The notes under the pieces: generated by a model
What the model saw: only the letters and a program-made list of their open reading frames with translations
What the model was told of the DNA's origin: nothing
Database searches by the model: none
Source of the DNA: Ramlibacter henchirensis
GTDB taxonomy: Bacteria; Pseudomonadota; Gammaproteobacteria; Burkholderiales; Burkholderiaceae_C
Reading direction: 5' to 3'
NCBI RefSeq assembly: GCF_004682015.1
Contig: NZ_SMLM01000004.1
Span: 248,001-312,000 of the forward strand
Length of the DNA stretch: 64,000 nucleotides
Made by a program: the position numbers and the translations under genes
Shown here: piece after piece, positions 58,483 to 64,000 of the stretch
Numbering within the stretch: the stretch's first letter is position 1
Layout: every line of letters begins with the position of its first letter

Positions 58483-58570
58483 GGGGCAAATGTCCGATAC
58501 TTCGCGCGGCCCCGCACGGAGCCCGGCGCATGCGCCAGCATCGTACCAACCGATCACGAAAGACATTCCC

Positions 58571-59341
58571 ATGCTCAAAGGCAAAACCGCCCTCGTCACG
58601 GGCTCGACCAGCGGCATCGGCCTCGGCATCGCCAAGGCGCTCGCGCGGCAGGGCGCCGACATCGTGCTCAACGGCTTCGGCGACGTCGAAGGCCCCAAGG
58701 CCGAGGTGTCGAAGCTGGGCGTGAAGGTGGCCTACCACGGCGCCGACATGAGCAAGCCGGCCGAGATCGACGAGATGATGAAGTTCGCGTCCGGGCGTTT
58801 CGGCCGCGTAGACATCCTGGTCAACAACGCCGGCATCCAGCACGTCGCCAGGGTGGAAGACTTCCCGCCGGAGCGCTGGGATGCGGTGATCGCGATCAAC
58901 CTCTCGAGCGCGTTCCACGCCACGCGCCTCGCGCTGCCCGCGATGAAGGCGGCCAACTGGGGCCGCATCATCAACATCGCCTCGGTGCACGGGCTGGTGG
59001 CGTCGGCCGAGAAGGTGGCCTACGTCGCGGCCAAGCACGGCATCGTCGGCATGACGAAGGTGGTCGCGCTGGAAACCGCGACCACCGGCGTGACCTGCAA
59101 CGCCATCTGCCCCGGCTGGGTGCTCACGCCACTGGTGCAGAAGCAAGTGGATGCCAAGGCCGCCGCCAACGGCTGGAGCAACGAGGAAGCCACCAAGCGC
59201 CTGCTGGGCGAGAAGGAACCCTCGATGCAGTTCACCACGCCGGAAGAGCTGGGCGAGCTCGCCGTGTTCTTCTGCTCGCCCGCCGCGAACAACGTGCGCG
59301 GGGTGGCGTGGAACATGGACGGGGGTTGGGCAGCGCAGTAG
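58571..59341 (+). CDS. bdhA: 3-hydroxybutyrate dehydrogenase
   Basis: Oxidises (R)-3-hydroxybutyrate to acetoacetate with NAD+, the mobilisation step of PHB. A 256-residue SDR: TGSTSGIG at 10-17, NNAGIQHVA at 85-93, catalytic Ser138, Tyr151 and Lys155 (YVAAK), and the substrate-binding segment CPGWVLTPLVQKQ typical of BdhA. The ATG at 58571 gives the usual length; the frame is open 90 nt further upstream but without family similarity. Confidence 0.92.
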   Translation: MLKGKTALVTGSTSGIGLGIAKALARQGADIVLNGFGDVEGPKAEVSKLGVKVAYHGADMSKPAEIDEMMKFASGRFGRVDILVNNAGIQHVARVEDFPPERWDAVIAINLSSAFHATRLALPAMKAANWGRIINIASVHGLVASAEKVAYVAAKHGIVGMTKVVALETATTGVTCNAICPGWVLTPLVQKQVDAKAAANGWSNEEATKRLLGEKEPSMQFTTPEELGELAVFFCSPAANNVRGVAWNMDGGWAAQ

Positions 59342-59367
59342 GCCCGGAGCCGCTGACGTAGTTCGCG

Positions 59368-60183
59368 CTACTCCGCGAGCTTGAGCTCGTGGTCGTGCGT
59401 GCATTCGAAGCGCCCGTCGGCCAGGTCGAAGTCCCAGCGCTGCGCCTTGCACTCGCGCGGCTGCCCCGCCAGCGGCGCCGACCACCTCAGCACATTGACT
59501 GAATTCGGCGTGTTGAACCGCACGCGGTGCGACACCGCCGTGCCCGCCTGCAGGCAGAACATGGGGCGCTCGGTGCCCTTCACGCGCGCACACAGGTCGG
59601 TCATGTACGGCAGGTGGATGTGCCCGCCCAGCACGAGGTCCGCGCCCGCCTTCGACCAGGCCTGCACCGCGCGATGGCCGCCGTGCAGCCGGTCCTTCTC
59701 GTCCTCTTCCCGCATCACGCAGGCCGGCTGGTGGGTGACGACCACGCGCAGCTGCTCGCGGCGCGCTTTCTGCAGCCGCTGCGACACGCGTTCGATCTGT
59801 GAACGCGACACCTCGCCGTCCTTGTGCCGGTTGGGACGGGTGGTGTTGACGCACAGGACGAGCAGATCGTCCAGGTCCAGCTCCGGCTCCAGCTCGCGGC
59901 CGAACGCCGCGCGGTAACCGCCGTACGGATCGAACAGCCTCGCCCAGAGGTTGTAGAGCGGGATGTCGTGGTTGCCCGGCAGCGTGAGCAGGTGCGGCAC
60001 GCCAAGCGAATCGCAGAACGCGCGCGCTGCCGCGAATTGGGCGCTGCGCGCGCGCTGGGTGATGTCGCCGCTGAGCACCACCACGTCCGGGTGCAGCTCG
60101 TGCGTCAGTTGCCGAAGGGCGTCCACGACCGGCTGCTGCTCCGTGCCGAAATGCGGGTCGGAGATGTGCAGCAGCAGGCTCAT
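59368..60183 (-). CDS. Metallophosphoesterase
   Basis: A 271-residue calcineurin-like phosphoesterase. The metal-binding motifs are complete: SDPHFG (8-13), LSGDITQR, LPGNHD, VVTHQP and LGGHIHLPY. It resembles the CpdA/Icc and 3',5'-cAMP phosphodiesterase group, but the family spans many substrates. The ATG at 60183 overlaps the stop of the lipid-kinase gene by 4 nt, so the pair is co-translated and may act on the same phospholipid or sugar-phosphate. Confidence 0.87.
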   Translation of the reverse strand: MSLLLHISDPHFGTEQQPVVDALRQLTHELHPDVVVLSGDITQRARSAQFAAARAFCDSLGVPHLLTLPGNHDIPLYNLWARLFDPYGGYRAAFGRELEPELDLDDLLVLCVNTTRPNRHKDGEVSRSQIERVSQRLQKARREQLRVVVTHQPACVMREEDEKDRLHGGHRAVQAWSKAGADLVLGGHIHLPYMTDLCARVKGTERPMFCLQAGTAVSHRVRFNTPNSVNVLRWSAPLAGQPRECKAQRWDFDLADGRFECTHDHELKLAE

Positions 60184-61163
60184 TCCACGGGCGCCCGGTC
60201 TTCGGGGCGCGGCACCATCAGCATGAGCGGCCGCTCGGCCACCTGGAAGCGCAGTGGCGGCGTCATGACGCCGACCTCGCCGTCCGCCGCCACCTTCATG
60301 CGCCGCATGCGCAGCGCGCGGACGGTGAGGGTTCGGAAGGCGAAGCTGTGGAGCTGCTCCGCATCGCCCAATCGCCCGAAAGCGCCGCGAAGCATCAGCC
60401 ACACCGTGGTCCAGGTGCCGATCGGCTTGGCGATCAGCGCGGCCAGGCAGCCCTCGCCTACACGCGAGGAGACCTGCGCCTCCATGCCGATTCGCTCCAG
60501 CTGCAGGCGGTTGTTGCCCACGAACAAGGTGGGCGTCGTCAGCAGCGTGCGCTGCCCGTCCAGGTCGATCTCCAGCGCCAGCTGCCGGCGCCACACGAAG
60601 ATGGTCTTCAGCCCGGCGAGCAAGGCGACCCAGCGATGCCTTCCGAATTGCTTCTTGAACGTTTCGCGGTCCTGCAGCAGCTGCGGGTACATGCCCAGGC
60701 TGGCGTTCACCAGGAAGACGCGGTGGTTGATCTGGCCCACCTGCACCGGCTCGGGCTGAGCGTTCAGCAAGGCGCGAGCGGCGGTCTCCAGGTCCTGCGC
60801 GATCCCGTACTCGCGGCCGAACAGGTTGAAAGTGCCCTGCGGCAGCACGCCCAGGGGACAGCCGCGGTTCCATGCGGCCTGCGCCACGGTGTTGAGGGTG
60901 CCGTCGCCGCCGACGGCCACCACGATGCCCTTGTTGATCTCGGCCAGCGAACACGCCACCTCGCTGGCCTGGGCGAGGTCCCAGGGGCCGTCGAGGGCGA
61001 CGAAGCGGAAGCGCCGGCCGGCCTCGTTGAAGACGCGTTCGAGCACCGCGCGGCGCTCCTGTGCGTCCGTGTCGCCCGACCCGGGGTTGATCAGCACGAA
61101 CAGCTCGGGCCCGGTGCTGGCTGCATCGGGGGGAGCTGCTGCATCGGTGACCTCGGCCAACAT
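60180..61163 (-). CDS. Diacylglycerol kinase family protein
   Basis: A 327-residue lipid-kinase-like protein (DAGK catalytic domain). The nucleotide motif GGDGT is at 85-89, preceded by LFVLINPGSGDTDA and followed by PLGVLPQGTFNLFGREYG, the family substrate region. It may phosphorylate diacylglycerol, sphingoid bases or a related lipid; the substrate is not known. No membrane segment is obvious. It overlaps the metallophosphoesterase gene by 4 nt. Confidence 0.87.
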   Translation of the reverse strand: MLAEVTDAAAPPDAASTGPELFVLINPGSGDTDAQERRAVLERVFNEAGRRFRFVALDGPWDLAQASEVACSLAEINKGIVVAVGGDGTLNTVAQAAWNRGCPLGVLPQGTFNLFGREYGIAQDLETAARALLNAQPEPVQVGQINHRVFLVNASLGMYPQLLQDRETFKKQFGRHRWVALLAGLKTIFVWRRQLALEIDLDGQRTLLTTPTLFVGNNRLQLERIGMEAQVSSRVGEGCLAALIAKPIGTWTTVWLMLRGAFGRLGDAEQLHSFAFRTLTVRALRMRRMKVAADGEVGVMTPPLRFQVAERPLMLMVPRPEDRAPVE

Positions 61164-61212
61164 GGACGCCGAGTGTCGGGCGCGCGGCCCGCGCCGACCT
61201 GTCGGACGCCGG

Positions 61213-61947
61213 CTAGCGAAGCTGTACGGAACCCGATACGTTGACCACCACGGCCGCCTTTCCGGCCTCGACCGGAACGGGCGCGTCGGCCGAGGCCGCC
61301 TTGGCTTCCATGGCCATCATGCGCGGCCGCGGCGGGATGCCGGGCTCCTGCGCATGCACCGACACCTCGCGCAGGCTGTAGCTGGTGAAGCCGAAGCTCT
61401 TCGCAAGCTCGCCCGCCCGGCTGCGGAACCGCGCGACGGCCTCGCCCTGCGCCTCGCGCTCGGCCTGCTCGCGCTTCTCGCGGCTCAGGCGGAACGAGGC
61501 GCCCGCGACCGTCATGTTCTGAAGCCGGCCCGCCGTCTGGCTGATGCGCCCGAAGTCCGTGCCTTCGAGCAGCAGCTCCGCGGTGCCCACCCAGCCGGTG
61601 ATGCGCCCTTCCCGGCCGTAGCGGGGGCTGATGCTGAAGTTGCCGGTGCGCACGTCCATGGCGCCGGGCTGCGCGGCCTTGCGCGCATCGGTCAAAGCCT
61701 GGTCGAGGACGCCCTTGAGCTGCTGCTGGATCTGGCCGGGGTCCGTGCCCTCGCGCGTGACGGTTAATACGAAAGAAAGCAAGTCCTGCGGCACTTCCAC
61801 CGTGGCGGCGGCCGTCAGCTGGACAACGTTCTCCGGCACCGGAAACGGCACCGGCACGGTCTGGGCCGCAGATGCTGCAGAGGCGCCCAGCAGGGCTGCG
61901 GCAAGGAGGAATCGGAACTGTCTCAGGGGGAATCGGGGGGAGTTCAT
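61213..61947 (-). CDS. SIMPL domain-containing periplasmic protein
   Basis: A 244-residue exported protein with a signal peptide (about 1-28, ending ASAA-QT) and a SIMPL (DUF541) domain: VVQLTAAATVEVPQDLLSFVLTV at the N-terminus, and the C-terminal VVVNVSGSVQL strand. Relatives form oligomeric periplasmic rings (BP26 of Brucella) or affect oxidative-stress tolerance (YggE); no enzymatic activity is known. ompR diverges from it across a 164-bp region with a 10-bp inverted repeat. Confidence 0.87.
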   Translation of the reverse strand: MNSPRFPLRQFRFLLAAALLGASAASAAQTVPVPFPVPENVVQLTAAATVEVPQDLLSFVLTVTREGTDPGQIQQQLKGVLDQALTDARKAAQPGAMDVRTGNFSISPRYGREGRITGWVGTAELLLEGTDFGRISQTAGRLQNMTVAGASFRLSREKREQAEREAQGEAVARFRSRAGELAKSFGFTSYSLREVSVHAQEPGIPPRPRMMAMEAKAASADAPVPVEAGKAAVVVNVSGSVQLR

Positions 61948-62017
61948 CTCAGCTTCAACGTTGCAGGGGCGGTGAAGTTCACGGCTGGAAAGTGAATCGG
62001 TCCCACGCGCCGCAACT

Positions 62018-62095
62018 TTTGTAACAGTGTGTCAGGAGCCCGCCGGATCGCCGGAATTCGCTGGGCAAGGCCCTCAGAATCGGCGCTGTTACAAA
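62018..62095. promoter_or_regulatory. Inverted repeat in the ompR/SIMPL intergenic region
   Basis: TTTGTAACAG (62018-62027) and CTGTTACAAA (62086-62095) are perfect 10-bp complements separated by 58 bp. The core TGTAAC/GTTACA resembles half-sites reported for OmpR. One copy lies next to the predicted ompR start of transcription, the other faces the SIMPL gene. Confidence 0.5.
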
Positions 62096-62111
62096 TACGT
62101 TTTGGAGCATC

Positions 62112-62843
62112 ATGACACAAGCTGCCGCCCGGACCGACAAGATCCTGGTCGTCGACGACGACGCCCGGATCCGTGACCTGCTCAGGCGCTACCTCACCCA
62201 GGAAGGCTTCGAAGTCATCCTGGCCGAGGACGGCAAGGCGCTCAACCGGTTGATGTTGCGCGAAACGGCCGACCTCATCGTGCTCGACCTGATGATGCCC
62301 GGCGAGGACGGCCTGTCCATCTGCCGTCGCCTGCGCGCCGCCAACGACCGCACCCCGATCATCATGCTGACCGCCAAGGGCGAGGACGTCGACCGGATCG
62401 TGGGCCTGGAAGTCGGCGCCGACGACTACCTCGGCAAGCCGTTCAACCCGCGCGAACTGCTGGCCCGCGTGCACGCGGTGCTGCGCCGCCGGCCCGCCCA
62501 GGAAGCGCCCGGGGCGCCGTCCAGCGAGAATGAGGTCGTCACCTTCGGGCCGTTCGCCTTCGACCTGGGCGCCCGCACCCTGCGCAAGAACGGCGATGAG
62601 CTGCCGCTGACCACCGGCGAATTCGCCATGCTCAAGGCGCTGGTGCGCCATCCGCGCCAGCCGCTGTCGCGCGAAAAGCTCGCCCAACTGGCCCGCGGCC
62701 GTGAATTCGAACCGTTCGACCGCAGCCTCGACGTGCAAGTGTCGCGGCTGCGCAAACTTGTCGAGCTGGACCCATCAGCCCCACGCTATATTCAGACCGT
62801 TTGGGGGGTGGGCTACGTCTTCGTGCCGGACGGCGCGGGCTGA
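62112..62843 (+). CDS. ompR: Osmolarity response regulator OmpR
   Basis: A 243-residue OmpR/PhoB-type regulator. Receiver 1-125 with phospho-Asp59 in VLDLMMPGEDG, Thr in MLTAKG and Lys in GKPF; winged-helix domain about 140-238 (DRSLDVQVSRLRKLVE). It controls porins and osmotic functions with EnvZ, which follows in the same direction. The upstream inverted repeat suggests autoregulation. Confidence 0.94.
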   Translation: MTQAAARTDKILVVDDDARIRDLLRRYLTQEGFEVILAEDGKALNRLMLRETADLIVLDLMMPGEDGLSICRRLRAANDRTPIIMLTAKGEDVDRIVGLEVGADDYLGKPFNPRELLARVHAVLRRRPAQEAPGAPSSENEVVTFGPFAFDLGARTLRKNGDELPLTTGEFAMLKALVRHPRQPLSREKLAQLARGREFEPFDRSLDVQVSRLRKLVELDPSAPRYIQTVWGVGYVFVPDGAG

Positions 62844-62858
62844 TCCACCTGCCGCGCA

Positions 62859-62878
62859 GCCCCGGCCCAGACCGGGGC
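62859..62878 (+). other. Hairpin between ompR and envZ
   Basis: GCCCCGG (62859-62865) pairs with CCGGGGC (62872-62878), loop of 6 nt, no T tract. It probably lowers envZ expression relative to ompR or stabilises the ompR transcript. Confidence 0.45.
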
Positions 62879-62900
62879 ATTGCATTCCTGAAGGGGACAG

Positions 62901-64000
62901 GTGATTCGAGGCGTTGCGACCAGCATGGAGGTGACGGGCCCGGCGCCGCTGGAAACGGCGCCCGCGCCGCTGGAGATGCGTCCGCGAGTCGGCCTCTCGC
63001 TCTTCTGGCGCACCTTCTTCCTGCTGTCCCTGCTGCTGATCGGCTCCATCGTCGCCTGGCTGCAGACCTTCCGCGCGCTCGAGTTCGAGCCGCGCGCCGT
63101 GCAGACGGCCCAGCAGATCGCCTCGCTGGTGAACCTCAGCCGCGCGGCGCTGCGTTACTCCGATGAGATCGCGCGCGTCTCCCTGATCAAGACTCTGGCC
63201 GAGCAGGAAGGCGTGCGCATCATGCCGAGCAAACCGACGGATGTTTACGTCGTGTTCGACTCGGCCTCACTCGATGAGCGTGTAGCGGAAGAGCTCGTTA
63301 CCCGGCTGGGCCCGGGCACCGTGCTTGCCTCTGCCGTCAACACGGAAAAAGGCTTCTGGGTCGGCTTCAAGATCGATGCCGATTCATACTGGCTGTTGAT
63401 GGACCGCAATCGATTCACCCGCGTCGGCGGCCGCACTTGGCTGATCTGGCTGATCACGGCGGCCGGCCTCTCGCTGGCGGGGGCCGCGCTGATCGCGCGC
63501 CTGATCAACCGGCCTTTGAAGCAGCTGTCGTTCGCGGCCAGCCGGGTGCGCGACGGCGACTTCGACGCGAGCCGCCTGGACGAGAAGGCCGTGACCAGCG
63601 AGATCCGCGAGGTCAACATCGGCTTCAACCGCATGGCGCAGCAGTTGGCCAAGATCGAGCAGGACCGGGCCGTCATGCTGGCGGGCATCTCGCACGACCT
63701 GCGCACGCCGCTGGCCCGGCTGCGGCTGGAAACCGAGATGAGCGTGAGCGATCCCGAGGCCCGCGAACACATGGCCTCGGACATCGACCAGCTCGACGCC
63801 ATCATCGACAAGTTCCTCGACTACGCGCGCCCCGACCACGCCGAGCTGAAGCCGGTGAACCTGCGCGACGTGATCGAGGCCTGCGTGTACGCCGTGCAGG
63901 ACCACGGCGAGATGCGGATCAACACCGACGTGCCCAAGAGCCTCTACGTGCTGGCGGACGAGGTGGAGCTGGCCCGCGTCGTCGCCAACCTGCTGGAGAA
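62901..64000 (+). CDS. envZ: Osmosensor histidine kinase EnvZ (3' partial)
   Basis: The frame is open to the window end. Two transmembrane segments (about 45-65 and 185-205, counting from the GTG at 62901) flank a periplasmic domain, then a HAMP domain and HisKA with His265 in GISHDLRTPLARL; the HATPase domain is only begun. I chose GTG 62901 because AAGGGG lies just upstream; an in-frame ATG at 62925 is the alternative start (8 residues shorter). It pairs with ompR 57 bp upstream. Confidence 0.93.
   Translation, partial: MIRGVATSMEVTGPAPLETAPAPLEMRPRVGLSLFWRTFFLLSLLLIGSIVAWLQTFRALEFEPRAVQTAQQIASLVNLSRAALRYSDEIARVSLIKTLAEQEGVRIMPSKPTDVYVVFDSASLDERVAEELVTRLGPGTVLASAVNTEKGFWVGFKIDADSYWLLMDRNRFTRVGGRTWLIWLITAAGLSLAGAALIARLINRPLKQLSFAASRVRDGDFDASRLDEKAVTSEIREVNIGFNRMAQQLAKIEQDRAVMLAGISHDLRTPLARLRLETEMSVSDPEAREHMASDIDQLDAIIDKFLDYARPDHAELKPVNLRDVIEACVYAVQDHGEMRINTDVPKSLYVLADEVELARVVANLLE

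Noticed and set aside
61213..64000. SIMPL-ompR-envZ as a new envelope stress system
   Set aside because: The genes are divergent and each belongs to a known family; apart from the inverted repeat nothing links them functionally.

Overview
The window looks like a stretch of core chromosome from a high-GC betaproteobacterium of the order Burkholderiales, most likely family Comamonadaceae (Ramlibacter/Variovorax-like). This is inferred from gene content and order: trxA-rho-rpmE2, rlmE-ftsH-folP-glmM next to pstSCAB-phoUBR, carAB-greA, and the unbroken block rpsB-tsf-pyrH-frr-uppS-cdsA-dxr-rseP-bamA-skp-lpxD-fabZ-lpxA-lpxB-rnhB. A polyhydroxybutyrate regulator (phaR) and 3-hydroxybutyrate dehydrogenase, and an LpxA whose ruler residue suggests C10 acyl chains, fit the same group. 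No phage, insertion sequence, CRISPR array, toxin-antitoxin pair or defence island is visible, and no stretch above about 300 bases lacks a gene.

Layout. 1-5356 (+): two adjacent hybrid sensor kinases; the first is cut by the window edge and carries fungal-type tandem HAMP repeats. 5487-8210 (+): a small secreted protein, thioredoxin, Rho and ribosomal protein L31. 8299-11339 (+): a GT39-like membrane glycosyltransferase overlapping a MATE exporter. 11287-17895 (-): the whole phosphate regulon core, pstSCAB-phoU-phoB-phoR, behind a clear Pho box. 18012-23561 (-): MOSC protein, glmM, folP, ftsH, rlmE. 23622-25842: yhbY (+), a DUF4149 membrane protein, greA and an alpha/beta hydrolase (-). 25958-30385 (-): carB, carA. 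30550-45617 (-): TrmH-type methyltransferase, rnhB, lipid A genes, outer-membrane assembly (bamA, skp), rseP, isoprenoid and phospholipid genes (dxr, uppS, cdsA), ribosome recycling factor, UMP kinase, EF-Ts and S2. 45799-49889 (+): an amidase, a D-amino acid dehydrogenase and the NAD(P)HX repair enzyme. 49890-55326: SDR, RNase R, tRNA-Leu(CAG) (+), rimO, phaR, tRNA-Val(GAC) (-). 55376-58482 (-): relA and an alpha/beta hydrolase. 58571-61947: bdhA (+), then a metallophosphoesterase, a diacylglycerol-kinase-like protein and a SIMPL-domain protein (-). 62112-64000 (+): ompR and the start of envZ.

How the genes work together. The long minus-strand block couples translation machinery, isoprenoid carrier lipid, phospholipid precursor, lipid A and outer-membrane protein assembly, with many stop/start overlaps of 1-4 nt that suggest translational coupling. 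The phosphate block pairs an ABC importer with its PhoU/PhoR/PhoB signalling system. phaR and bdhA belong to PHB storage and mobilisation, and relA links the region to the stringent response.

I did not find a convincing undescribed multi-gene system. The most interesting signals are regulatory: structured leaders upstream of carA, greA and rpsB; a sigma-32-like promoter overlapping a sigma-70-like one at ftsH; an intergenic repeat that seems to hide the lpxA ribosome-binding site; a C-rich, G-poor segment between trxA and rho; and an RNase R gene with no canonical start codon upstream of its conserved N-terminus. Promoter calls rest on -10 elements; -35 elements are generally unrecognisable here.
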